A stretch of DNA of 64,000 nt from Thermoplasmata archaeon (GTDB lineage: Archaea > Thermoplasmatota > Thermoplasmata > Lutacidiplasmatales > UBA184): NCBI GenBank assembly GCA_030038095.1, contig JASHPK010000042.1, positions 1-64,000 on the forward strand, written 5' to 3'. Each line of letters opens with the position of its first letter. The stretch's first letter is position 1. Below the pieces are notes generated by a model, which saw nothing but the letters and a program-made list of their open reading frames with translations, ran no database searches and was not told the DNA's origin. The position numbers and the translations under genes are program-made. Below are positions 1 through 10,400 of the stretch, piece by piece.

Positions 1-2
1 CG

Positions 3-3000
3 CGCGCCCCTCCGCCGACCGCGAAACCGCCGGCGCGCGCGGGCCTCACGAAGACGTTCTGGGCCCTCTTCCTCATCGGGATCGTCCTCATCGGGACCGG
101 GGCGGGCCTCCTCCTCTCCTTCTATCCCGACGTCGTGAAGGCCACGAACGCGAACCAGTTCCTCGACAACTCGGGCGCCCAGCTCTGGAGCGAGAACCCG
201 ACCGTCCAGGTCGTCCGGCTCACGAGCACCTCGCTCTCGGTCGGCCAGACGGTCGTCATCAAGGACACGGTCGCCTCGGCGACGTACAACTCTTCGACCG
301 GCACGACGTTACTCACCTTCGACTCGATCAATAGCCTCCCCATCTCCCAGCGGGCGGCCGCCGCCACGCTGGCCGAGGATCTGTTCGGGACCGTGAAGGG
401 CCAGATCAGCTGGATCGGCGCGGGCACCCAGATCGTGATGACCTTCACGGTGGTCCAGAACACGATCCCGCCCGGAGGGTCGTACCCGAGCCAGACGTAC
501 CTCACGCTCGACGCCGCGGCGGACGCGACGCAGTCGGCGCTCGCCTCGGGCGCGAGCGGCCCCGCGGCGGTCGCGATCGGCCAGCAGTACTTCCAGCACT
601 ACCCCGCCGCCCTCTACGACGGGCTGTTCTACTTCCTGATCGGGATCGGCATCGCGGTCGTGCTGATCGGGGTCGTCCTCCACCAGAAGATCGAGACGTG
701 GTTCAAGCGCCAGACGAAGGACCCGAAGAACCTCGTCGTCGGCCTGATGGGGCTCGTGATGCTCCTCGGCGGCTTCTTCATGCCGTTCTACCCGTGGCCG
801 TACGTCCTGTTCTTCTCCCTCTCGGTGATGGCGCTCGCCTGGAAGTTCCCCCAGCTGTCGCTCCTGCTCTGCGTCCTCCTGGTCGTGCCTGAGGTCGCCT
901 ACCAGTCCGGGGCGCTGGGGCTGATCTTCCTCTTCGCGATCATCCCGGTCCTGTTCGCGTCGCTGCTCGACTGGCGGTTCGGGGTCGGGGCGTTCCTCAC
1001 CCTCTTCCTCGCGCCGATCGGCCTCTCCTTCGCCGTGCCGATCTTCTTCGGCCTCATCTTCTCGCTCTACCTCGGCCTCGCGGTCGCGGTCGCGGGCGGT
1101 CTCATGATCAGCCTCTTCGTGACCCTCGGGAACCTCCCGATCCTCGGGTACCTGGTCGGTCCCGGCGGCACCGCCTCGAAGACGCTCGTCTCGGGCCATT
1201 CGGCGGCGCTCCTGCCGACCCTCCCGCTCGAGTACTTCACCCTCAACAACGTGGGGCAGGCGTACGGGAACCTGCTGAACCCGAACTTCTCGGTCCTCGC
1301 GAGCGGCGGGACCGGGCTCGGGCTGATCGCGGTCCCGCTGCTCGAGGTCGGGGCCTGGTGCCTCGCCGTCTGGCTCGTGACCCGCGCGCTGCGCGACCGC
1401 GAGCACCAGACCGCGGCCGCCCTGACGAGCTCGAGCGCGATCGGCGGGGTCGCCATCGCCGGCGCGACCGCGGCGGCGGTCCTCGCGTTCAACTACTCGC
1501 CGGGGAGCTGGATGCTGGTCGTGCTCCTGTTCATCCCGGCCGCGATCGCGGCCACGACGGGGTCGCTGATCATCCGGGACGAGTTCGAGGCGTACTTCAC
1601 GAGCCGCCTCGGCGGGACGAGCGTCGGGACGCGCGTGGCCGAGATGAAGGGCCTCCAGGTGGTCACGTTCGAGATGGTCGGCGGTCTCCACGACGTGAAG
1701 ACCGACATCAAGGAGTCGCTCGCGATGCCGCTCATGCGCCGCGACATCTCGACGCGCTTCCGCCTCGAGCCGCCGAAGGGGCTGCTCCTGTTCGGCCCGC
1801 CCGGGTGCGGGAAGACGATGCTGATGAAGGCGCTCGCGACCGAGCTCGGCGTCGAGATGATCTCGATCAAGGCGTCCGACGTGATGAGCAAGTGGTACGG
1901 GGAGTCGGAGAACAAGATCGCCGACCTCCTCAAGACCGCCCGCGAGCGCGCGCCGTGCATCCTCTTCATGGACGAGATCGACGCGATCGCGAAGCGCCGC
2001 GACATGTACACGGCGGACGACGTGACGCCCCGCCTCCTGTCGATCCTGCTCGCCGAGATGGACGGCATCGACAAGTCGGTCGGCGTGATCATCGTCGGCT
2101 CGACCAACAAGCCGGACCTGATCGATCCCGCGCTCATGCGGCCGGGCCGCCTCGACAAGATCATCTACGTCCCGCCGCCCGACTTCACGGAGCGGGCGGA
2201 GATCCTGCAGGTCCACCTCGCCGGGCGCCCGGCGGCCTCCGACATCAACCTCTCGGAGATCGCGAAGCGCACCGAGCGGTTCAGCGGCGCCGACCTCGCG
2301 AACGTGGTCCGGGAGGCGGCGACCCTCGCCGTCCGGCGCGAGATGGTGACCGGGGTCGCGACCCCGATCCAGATGGACGACTTCATGCACGTCCTGCCGC
2401 GGATCAAGCCGTCGATCTCGCTGCGCATGATCGCCGAGTACGAGACCCAGAAGCTCGACTACGAGCGCAAGATGCACCAGTCGGTGCGCACCGAGCGGCG
2501 CATCGTCGTCCGGTGGGACGACGTCGGCGGCCTCGAGGACATCAAGCAGGCGATCCGCGAGTACGTCGAGCTCCCGCTCACCCAGCCCGACCTCATGGAG
2601 AGCTACCGGATCAAGACCGGCCGCGGCATCATGCTGTTCGGTCCGCCCGGCTGCGGGAAGACGCACGTGATGCGCGCCGCCGCGAACGAGCTCAACGTTC
2701 CGATGCAGATCGTGAGCGGACCCGAGCTCGTGAGCGCGCTCGCCGGCCAGTCGGAGGCCGCGGTCCGGGACGTCCTCTACCGGGCGCGCGAGAACGCCCC
2801 GTCGATCGTCTTCTTCGACGAGATCGATGCGCTCGCCGGGAGGGACTCGATGAAGACCCCCGAGGTCTCGCGCGCCGTGAGCCAGTTCCTGACCGAGATG
2901 GACGGGCTCCGGCCGAAGGACAAGGTGATCATCATCGCGACCACGAACCGGCCCCAGACGCTCGATCCGGCGCTCCTGCGGCCCGGCCGCTTCGACAAGA

Positions 3001-3359
3001 TCTTCTACGTGCCGCCGCCGGACTTCAACGCGCGCCGGGACATCTTCCGGATCCACCTGAAGGGCGTGCCGACCGATGGTCCGGTGGACGTCGACGAGCT
3101 CGCGCGGCTCGCGGACGGCTGGAGCGGCGCGGACATCGCGAACGCCGTCGATGAGGCGAAGCTGATCGCGATCCGCAACCAGATCGCCGTGACGGGCGGG
3201 CCGATCGCGCCGCCGACGGTCGGGGCGCCGATTCCGACCCTCCGCGGGATCCGTCAGGCCGATCTCGCCACCGCGGTGCGCCGCGCGAAGTCGAGCGTGA
3301 CGCCCGAGACGCTCGCGTGGGCCGAGGAGTTCATCCGGATGTACGGGACGAGGGGGTAG
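3..3359 (+). CDS. Membrane-anchored tandem AAA+ ATPase (Cdc48-like), 5' end cut by the window
   Basis: The reading frame is open from base 3, so the true start lies upstream; a GTG at 135 is inside the gene, because a hydrophobic helix (about 57-126) is encoded before it. Next comes an extracytoplasmic-looking segment, then about ten membrane helices between 600 and 1570. Two cytosolic AAA domains follow. Domain 1 has Walker A GPPGCGKT at 1794, Walker B LFMDEID and an MRPGR arginine-finger region. Domain 2 has Walker A at 2640, Walker B VFFDEID and LRPGR. Both look catalytically complete. The pore loops are KWYGES (1890) in domain 1 and ALAGQS (2736) in domain 2, the reverse of Cdc48/p97. The family unfolds or extracts proteins using ATP; a role at the membrane is inferred. 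The next gene starts 62 bases downstream, suggesting one operon with three surface proteins. The substrate is unknown. Confidence 0.85.
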   Translation, partial: RAPPPTAKPPARAGLTKTFWALFLIGIVLIGTGAGLLLSFYPDVVKATNANQFLDNSGAQLWSENPTVQVVRLTSTSLSVGQTVVIKDTVASATYNSSTGTTLLTFDSINSLPISQRAAAATLAEDLFGTVKGQISWIGAGTQIVMTFTVVQNTIPPGGSYPSQTYLTLDAAADATQSALASGASGPAAVAIGQQYFQHYPAALYDGLFYFLIGIGIAVVLIGVVLHQKIETWFKRQTKDPKNLVVGLMGLVMLLGGFFMPFYPWPYVLFFSLSVMALAWKFPQLSLLLCVLLVVPEVAYQSGALGLIFLFAIIPVLFASLLDWRFGVGAFLTLFLAPIGLSFAVPIFFGLIFSLYLGLAVAVAGGLMISLFVTLGNLPILGYLVGPGGTASKTLVSGHSAALLPTLPLEYFTLNNVGQAYGNLLNPNFSVLASGGTGLGLIAVPLLEVGAWCLAVWLVTRALRDREHQTAAALTSSSAIGGVAIAGATAAAVLAFNYSPGSWMLVVLLFIPAAIAATTGSLIIRDEFEAYFTSRLGGTSVGTRVAEMKGLQVVTFEMVGGLHDVKTDIKESLAMPLMRRDISTRFRLEPPKGLLLFGPPGCGKTMLMKALATELGVEMISIKASDVMSKWYGESENKIADLLKTARERAPCILFMDEIDAIAKRRDMYTADDVTPRLLSILLAEMDGIDKSVGVIIVGSTNKPDLIDPALMRPGRLDKIIYVPPPDFTERAEILQVHLAGRPAASDINLSEIAKRTERFSGADLANVVREAATLAVRREMVTGVATPIQMDDFMHVLPRIKPSISLRMIAEYETQKLDYERKMHQSVRTERRIVVRWDDVGGLEDIKQAIREYVELPLTQPDLMESYRIKTGRGIMLFGPPGCGKTHVMRAAANELNVPMQIVSGPELVSALAGQSEAAVRDVLYRARENAPSIVFFDEIDALAGRDSMKTPEVSRAVSQFLTEMDGLRPKDKVIIIATTNRPQTLDPALLRPGRFDKIFYVPPPDFNARRDIFRIHLKGVPTDGPVDVDELARLADGWSGADIANAVDEAKLIAIRNQIAVTGGPIAPPTVGAPIPTLRGIRQADLATAVRRAKSSVTPETLAWAEEFIRMYGTRG

Positions 3360-3421
3360 ACCTTCCGCCAGGGCCCGGGTGGGCGGGTGGTGGCCACTCC
3401 GAACGCGGGAGGTTCCAAGCG

Positions 3422-6400
3422 ATGGCCGGCGGACACCCGATCGGCCCTCCTCCCGCCTGGTGGTTCGCGGCGAGGACGTACGCGGCGATCGGGATCGTCG
3501 GCCTCGTCCTCCTTGCGGTCGCGCTCGACAAGAACTCGCTGCCCGGGGTCTCGGGTGCGGTGTACGTGCACATCGGCCTCGCGGTAGCCGGGGGCGGTCT
3601 CGCGATGCTCGGTCTCGGCCGGTGGAACGTGCTCCGCCAGTACCCGGGCGGGGGCCGCCGGCGCCCGGAGCGCCGGCCGCCGATCCCCGAGGAGCGGGTC
3701 CCCTACCAGATCTACTCGCCCCCGCGGGACGGGGACCGGCCCCGCCGCAAGGTCGCTCCGCCGTTCGAACCGTTCTCGGTCCGCAGCTACCGCGCCCGTC
3801 GGGTCTCGGTCCCGATCGCGGCGGCCCTCGCCGCCCTCCTCGTGGCGAGCTTCGTCGTCTCGGGGCTCCCGCTCCCCCCGGCGGCGTCGTCCGGACCCGC
3901 CCACCCGTCGGCGCCCACGGCCGCTCCCGCTCGCCCGGCCGCCGGGAGCCCGCCGGCCCCGGCGATCTCGGCGTCGATCAGCTGCATCCCCGGGATCTAT
4001 CCGGTCTACACGACGGTCGACGGGTTCAACCCGCCGCTCCCGAAGTACGCGAGCCAGTCGCCGTGCAAGGTCTCGGCGGACGAGGTCCACGCGTCGTTCT
4101 CCTCGCCGGTCGCCGGCTCGGGGGACAACGTCCGCATCCCGATCCACCTCCCGGGGAGCGGAGCGTACGCCCCCAGCGAGACGTACTCCGACGTCTACCT
4201 CGGGATGGTGGTGAAGGGCGACTCCGCGTCGGTCGATGGCCAGTCGTACGCGAGCCTCGTGATGACCCCGGGCCTCTCGGCGAACGCGTCGACCGACTGG
4301 AGCGTCGCGGTCGTCGTCTGGTCGCTCCTCCTCAACAACTCGTGCTCGAGCGGCCTCAACTTCACCTGGAACGGCGGCTACGGCTGCGTCATCATCGATC
4401 TCTCGAACGGACTCGGGGACACGCTGATCTCGGGCCTCCCCGGGAACACGAGCGCGAACGTCACGTTCATGGGGAGCCCGACCTCCTCGAGCGAGCCGCT
4501 CCGCATCTACTTCAACGACTCGACCGACCCGAACCTCACGGCGAAATGGACCGCGAACACGGCGACGACCGGGACGTACCTCTTCCAGCCGTACTACGCG
4601 ACCGCGTGCCCCGACGCCTGCCTGTTGAACTGGTCGATGCCGTTCGGGCTCGGGGAAGGGGTCGACCTCTGCGACTACTACGGGTGCACCTCGTACAACG
4701 CGACGATCCAGAACGGCACGCCGCCGTTCGAGGTCGGGAGCCCCGAGTTCTGGAACGGCCTCGCGTACGCGGGCGACTATCGCTACGTCGCGCTCGAGAG
4801 CACGACGGGGGCCTGCGGCGCGGTGGGGGGAGTCCCCCCGTGCACGCCCGACGCGGAGTCCGGCATCTATCCCACCGTCACGTTCAACGGGACGACGATC
4901 GACTTCGCCGGGAACTACTCCTGGACCACGGAAGCGTTCGGCGGGGCGACGCACGAGTTCGACGCGTACGCGACCGAGACCGACTTCACGCCGCTCTTCC
5001 TGGACGAGCTCTCGAACTCGAGCCGGGTCGGCTACGTCGCGCCCGGGACGCCGCTGAAGGTGAGCGTCCGCGCCCAGGCCCTCGGCACGATCCGCTGGGT
5101 CAACCTCTCCTATCTCCTCCCCGGCGGCTCCCTCACCAACGTCTCGATGACCCTGACCCCGGGGGGGACGGCTTCGGACGGGATCTACAACGGCACGGTG
5201 CCGGGCGTCGGGCCGAACGGCACGATCTCCTTCCGCACGAACGCGACCGATGCGGCCGGTGCCTTCGTCACGCTCCCGGCGACCGGCCTCCCCCCCGCGA
5301 CGGTCAACCGTACCCGCATCCCGACCGTCACGATCGTCGCCGACGTCGTCCCGGGCTCCTGCGGCGGCGTCTCGATCAACGGGAGCGCCTTCCGGGCGAA
5401 CGGCTCGAGCTTCTCGATTCTCGCGGGGGCGTACGGGATCGCGGCGTCCGGCTGCTATCCGTATGCCTTCTCGGGCTGGCTGACGACCGGTGGCGTCTCG
5501 GTGGTGGGATCGGGGCCGTCCGCGACCGTCCTGGCCCGGTACAACGGCACGGTCACCGCGCGCTTCAGCTTCTACCACCCGCTCGACACGATCTTCCTCG
5601 ATTTCTCGCCGACGACGTGCGGGGAGATCGGCCTGAACGGCTCGGTCTACCCGGCGACCGGCACCGAGCAGAAGGTGCTGCTGCGCGATGACGCGAACTA
5701 CTCGCTCAGCGTCGCCGCGTGCGGCGGCGACTCCTTCTCGGGCTGGGACGCGTCGGTCCCCGCGAACCTCACGATCCTCGGGCCGACCCTCGCCCTCCAC
5801 GGCAACGGGACGATCACCGCCACGTTCGTCTCGACCGTCTCCTCCTACCCGATCCTGTTCGGGACGTCGCCCGCGACGTGCGGCGGCGTCCGCCTCGGCA
5901 GCGCGGGGTACACGAACGGGGAGTCGGTGAACCTCCTCGCCGGCTCCGGGTACTCGATCGGACCGGATCCTTGCTACGGCTGGGGGTTCTCGGGGAACCT
6001 CACCACGTCCGGCGGGGTCTCGGTCAGCGACGGTGACCTCTCCGTGACGGGGGCGGGCACGGTCACGTACTCCTACTACCAGCTCACGCTCGTCTCCGTG
6101 TCGACCGACCCGACCGACTGCGGCGGGATCGACTGGGACGGCGTCCTCGAAGCGAACGGCGCCGTGCTCAACGTGACGAACCACACGGTCCACTCGCTCT
6201 CGGGCTCGCCCTGCGCCGGCTACTATCTCGGGAGCCTCTCCGTCTCGGGCGGGGTCACCCTCACCGGGACCGTCGCGACCGTGAACGGGCCCGGCGCGAT
6301 CCTCGCCGTCTTCCGCCCCGGCGTCCAGCAGTACTACGTCGGCTTCATCACCGATCCGTCGACGTGCGGCGGGATCGAGTTCGACGGCACCACGTACACG

Positions 6401-7495
6401 AACTCGGAGTTCGTCGACGTCCTCCCCGACACCATCCACACCCTGCGCGCGGTCCCGTGCGCCGGCTACGGGCTCGTCGGCTGGACGCCGAGCGGGCCGA
6501 TCGGGCTCCCCTCGGGACCCGCCGCGAGCGGGGTCGCCTACGTGAACGGCTCGGGGTCGATCACCGCCGTCTACCATCCGCTCGTCACGGTCGCGATCTC
6601 GACCTCGCCGTACGACTGCGGCTCGATCGCGATCGCCGGGATCGCGTACGCGAACGGCTCGGTCGCGATGTTGCCCGAGGACGCCCTGTATTCGATCGTC
6701 GCCGAGCCGTGCGCCCACGAGCTGCTCTCCTCGTGGGAGACGAGCGGCGGCGCGACGATCGCGAACGGGACGCTCTCGCTCACCGGCGCGGCGATCATCA
6801 GGGCCATCTTCACCCCGGCGCTCTATCCGCTCACCGTCGCCATCGCTCCGGCGGCCTGCGGGTTCGTGACGATCGACGCGATCCAGTACCCGAACGGCAC
6901 CACCCTGAACCTCACTGCCGGTGCGTACTCCTTCGCGACGACCGTCTGCTCCGGCTACGAGATCGTCGACCTCGCGGCGAGCGGGGACGTGAACCTCTCG
7001 GGCACGTCGCTCGTGGTCACGGGCCCGGGGAGCGTCACCCTGACGCTCGGCCCGGTCCCGCCCGCGGTCACCCTCTTCGCCCCGACCTCGAGCTCCGCCG
7101 GCCTCGCGGCGAGCTTCCGCGCCTCGGTCGCGGTGCCGGTGCCGCCCTACAACTATACCTACGACTGGACCTTCGGCGACGGCACGAACGTCTCGACGCC
7201 GTCGAACTTCACCTCCCACACCTACGCGGGGGCGGGGACCTACGAGGTGACCGTGACCGTGCACGACCCGTTCGGCCGCACGGCGGAGGCGTTCGCGAAC
7301 GTCACGGTCGTCCCGACCTCGAGCGGGACGGCGGTCTCCCTCGGGGCCTCGGGCTACGCGGTCCTCGGGATCGCGGCGGCCGTCATCGTCGGGGGACTCC
7401 TCTACGCGGTGCTGAGCGCCCGGCGGGCCCGCCGATCGGAGACCTCCGAGGGTCCGATGGCTCCCCCCACCTCGGAGGGCCCGGAGGGGCCATGA
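3422..7495 (+). CDS. Giant surface protein with seven Cys-pair repeats and a PKD domain
   Basis: The ATG at 3422 follows a GGGAGGT ribosome site; the protein is 1357 residues. Two helices near the N-terminus and a third starting VPIAAALAALLVASF lead into a large ectodomain rich in N-x-S/T sequons. Residues about 190-550 form a Cys-containing domain shared with the 10651 gene. From about 5326 to 7060 there are seven tandem repeats of about 80 residues, most marked by CGG(I/V) near the start and a second Cys (often C-x-GY) about 35 residues on. A PKD domain (WTFGDGT, about 7160) and a C-terminal helix with a basic tail complete it. The stop overlaps the next start (ATGA). It is probably a membrane-anchored cell-surface protein; binding partners are unknown. 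Confidence 0.85.
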   Translation: MAGGHPIGPPPAWWFAARTYAAIGIVGLVLLAVALDKNSLPGVSGAVYVHIGLAVAGGGLAMLGLGRWNVLRQYPGGGRRRPERRPPIPEERVPYQIYSPPRDGDRPRRKVAPPFEPFSVRSYRARRVSVPIAAALAALLVASFVVSGLPLPPAASSGPAHPSAPTAAPARPAAGSPPAPAISASISCIPGIYPVYTTVDGFNPPLPKYASQSPCKVSADEVHASFSSPVAGSGDNVRIPIHLPGSGAYAPSETYSDVYLGMVVKGDSASVDGQSYASLVMTPGLSANASTDWSVAVVVWSLLLNNSCSSGLNFTWNGGYGCVIIDLSNGLGDTLISGLPGNTSANVTFMGSPTSSSEPLRIYFNDSTDPNLTAKWTANTATTGTYLFQPYYATACPDACLLNWSMPFGLGEGVDLCDYYGCTSYNATIQNGTPPFEVGSPEFWNGLAYAGDYRYVALESTTGACGAVGGVPPCTPDAESGIYPTVTFNGTTIDFAGNYSWTTEAFGGATHEFDAYATETDFTPLFLDELSNSSRVGYVAPGTPLKVSVRAQALGTIRWVNLSYLLPGGSLTNVSMTLTPGGTASDGIYNGTVPGVGPNGTISFRTNATDAAGAFVTLPATGLPPATVNRTRIPTVTIVADVVPGSCGGVSINGSAFRANGSSFSILAGAYGIAASGCYPYAFSGWLTTGGVSVVGSGPSATVLARYNGTVTARFSFYHPLDTIFLDFSPTTCGEIGLNGSVYPATGTEQKVLLRDDANYSLSVAACGGDSFSGWDASVPANLTILGPTLALHGNGTITATFVSTVSSYPILFGTSPATCGGVRLGSAGYTNGESVNLLAGSGYSIGPDPCYGWGFSGNLTTSGGVSVSDGDLSVTGAGTVTYSYYQLTLVSVSTDPTDCGGIDWDGVLEANGAVLNVTNHTVHSLSGSPCAGYYLGSLSVSGGVTLTGTVATVNGPGAILAVFRPGVQQYYVGFITDPSTCGGIEFDGTTYTNSEFVDVLPDTIHTLRAVPCAGYGLVGWTPSGPIGLPSGPAASGVAYVNGSGSITAVYHPLVTVAISTSPYDCGSIAIAGIAYANGSVAMLPEDALYSIVAEPCAHELLSSWETSGGATIANGTLSLTGAAIIRAIFTPALYPLTVAIAPAACGFVTIDAIQYPNGTTLNLTAGAYSFATTVCSGYEIVDLAASGDVNLSGTSLVVTGPGSVTLTLGPVPPAVTLFAPTSSSAGLAASFRASVAVPVPPYNYTYDWTFGDGTNVSTPSNFTSHTYAGAGTYEVTVTVHDPFGRTAEAFANVTVVPTSSGTAVSLGASGYAVLGIAAAVIVGGLLYAVLSARRARRSETSEGPMAPPTSEGPEGP

Positions 7496-10400
7496 TGCGA
7501 CTCAAGCCCACCCCGGTCCTCGCGGTGTCGGTCGTGCTCGCGATGGTCGCGTCGGGGCTCCTCGCGGGCGGGGCGTGGGCCACGGCCTCGTCGGGAGGCC
7601 CCGGGTCCGGGGCGGGTGCCCCCGCGGTCGTCTCCTCCACGATCAGCCCCTCCTCGAACGCCCGACCCGCCCTCCTCGGCGGATTGGCGATCCCCACCGA
7701 GGTCCCCGTGCCTCGGGAGGCGCCGGGGAAGGTCGGGCTCGTCCCGGCCCCCTACCTCGGGGCGGCCCCGATCGGCCGGCCGGGCCCTGCCCCCTTGAGC
7801 GCCCGGGCGAGCGCGAACCCCGCGAACCCGACCCTCGACCAGCTCTCGGCGGCCGCGTCGGTCGCCGCGGTCGGTCCGAGCAACCAGACCGCGCTCGTCG
7901 GGATCATCGACGAGACGCTCCTCGTGACCGGTTCCGGCCAGTTCTTCAACGACGGCTACTCCGCGGCGTTCCGGACGACGGACGGCGGATCGAGCTGGAC
8001 CGAGGGGTGGGTCGGCCCGAACGCGAGCTGGAGCATCTCCTCGAACCCCGCCTACGGGGACGTGACGTGGGGGGCGGACTCGGTCGCGGGGGCGAACGGC
8101 ACGGCGCTCTACGCCGCGATCTACGCCCAGCCGTGCGCGGTCTTCGCCGCGCCCCCCTGCAACTCGACCCTCGAGTACGGGGCCCCGAGCGGCGTCTCGG
8201 TCGCCCGATCGACGAACGGGGGGGCCTCCTTCGACGCGCCGCAGCCGATCGACTCAGTCGCGGAGTGGCGGCTCACGAACATCACGTGCAGCGGAACTCC
8301 GTACTCCTACTACATCCCGGCGAACATCTCGGACAAGCCGAGCGTCGCGGTCGCCTTGGACGGGCGGGTGGCGGCGGTCGGCTGGGACGTCGTCGACTAC
8401 AACGACGCCCTCGTCTGCGAGAGCAGCGGGCTCGGCCTCGCGATCAACGGGGTCTCCGACTACTCCCAGGTCTCCGTCTCGACGAACGGGGGGGCCTCGT
8501 GGAGCGCGCCCCGGACGATCGGGGCCGGCGTGAGCGGTCCGGCTTCGGTCGGGATCGGCCCGTCGCCCGCCGACGCGATCTTCTTCGTCTACCAGGACTC
8601 GCAGAACGGCACCTCCACGACCTTCCCGTACGCGGTCAGCGTCTCCACGGACTTGGGCGCCCGCTGGTCGGCGCCGGTCGACATCGGCGCGCGCACGATG
8701 GTCCACCCCGTCGAAGGGACCGCCAGCGATGAGCCGTGGGCGACGGCGAGCCTTCCGAACCTCGCGGTCGACTCGAACTCGAGCTCCCCGTACGCGGGGA
8801 CGGCCTATCTCACCTGGGAGGACAACCGCTCGGGCGCGGTGGGGTCTCCCTCGATCGCGGTCGTCTCGGGGGAGGCGTCCGGCGGGTGGAGCGGCACCTC
8901 CTACCTCACTCCGGCCGGCGGCGACGAGCGGTACTTCGAGCCGAGCGTCGCGGTCGACCCCTCGGGCCGCGTCTACGTCGTTTACTACGCGGTGAACCTC
9001 TCCTCGGGCGCCTACCAGCTCGAGGGCCAGTCCTCGAGTGACGCGGGCACGAGCTGGAGCGCGCCGTTCGCGGTCGCGACCAACGCGAGCCTTCCGGCGA
9101 GCTCCGTGACCTGGATCGGCTACTGGACGGGGGCCGCCGCGACGAGCGCCGGCCTCTACGCGGGCTGGACCGACTGCAGCTCGGCGACCTGCGAGAGCGA
9201 GGACGACCCGGCCGTCGATGCGGCGCACGCCGTCCCGGTCTCGATCTCGGCGAACCTTCCCGCCGTCCGCGCCACGTCGGTGAGCGGCGGGGTCACGACC
9301 GTGGGGACCGTCCCCGTCGCGACCGCCTGGGATCTCGGCGCGCTCGTCTCCGCCTCGGTGCCCGCGTGGGTCGACCTCGAGAACACCTCGCAGTACGTCG
9401 GCGTCTTCGAGTCGTTCAGCGGGCTCATCTCGTCCACGATCACCCCCGTCGAGCTCGACTTCGAGGGGGGGAGCTCCCTCGTCGCGACCTACGGGTTCAG
9501 CCCGGTCGGCTGGGTCGCGGGCAGCGTGAGCCCCGCGAACTCCGCGCCGACCGTCACCGTCGACTCGGAAGCGGTCGGGCTCTCCCCCGGGCCCGGTGGG
9601 GTCGACACGTTCAACGTCTCGCTCCTTCCGGGCGCGGTCTACTGGGTCAATGCGAGCGCGATCGGCTACTCGCCGTACTCGACCCAAGTGCCGGTCGGAC
9701 TCGGGACGACGAGCTCGGTCACGATCGTGCTGCACCGCCTCACCGGCTGGATCTCGGGCCGCCTCACGCCCGTGAACGCGACCCTCACGGTGAACGGCAC
9801 GACCGTCACGTCGGTGGACCCCACGACCGGTCTGTTCAACGTCACCGTGGGCTGGGGCGCCTACTGGGTCAACGCGACGAGCTACGGCCTCACGAGCTTC
9901 TCGAAGGAGGTGTCGGTCACGATCGATCGGACGACCTCGGTCAGCCCGACCCTCCTCGGTTCCTGGCTCACGGGGACGATCTCGCCGGCGAGCGCGAACC
10001 TCACGATCGACGGGTCCGTCGTCCTCGTCGCGAGCGGCACCTTCAACGTCTCGCTCTACGGCGGGACCCATACGGTCGCGGCGAGCGCCCCCGGCTACGC
10101 CCCGTACCTGGAGCCGGTCACGACGGTCGCCGGGCGGGGCACGTACCTCTCGGTCGTGATGACGGACCTCGGCTGGATCGCCGGGACGATCGCGCCGCCG
10201 ACCGCGACGGTCTCGGTCGACGGGAACCGCATCGCGGTGATCGGCGGGGAGTTCAACTTCTCCGTGACGGGCGACGCGGTCTACAACGTCAGCGCGAGCG
10301 CGGCCGGTTTCGTCCCGGCCTGGTCCAACGTGCGGGTGACGCCGGCGCGGGTCAGCCCGGTCCAGTTCTCGCTGGAGGCCCTGCCGACCTCCTGCGTTTC

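Noticed and set aside
309-3056. Long antisense frame opposite the AAA+ gene
   Set aside because: Arg/Asp/Glu/His-rich with no fold-like pattern; the plus-strand frame has two full AAA domains.
3254-7264. Very long antisense frame (over 1300 codons) opposite the first giant surface gene
   Set aside because: It is almost all Arg, Gly, Asp, Pro and Val, the mark of a shadow frame in GC-rich DNA. The same holds for the antisense frames opposite 15571-20244, 20241-24836 and 25042-28413.
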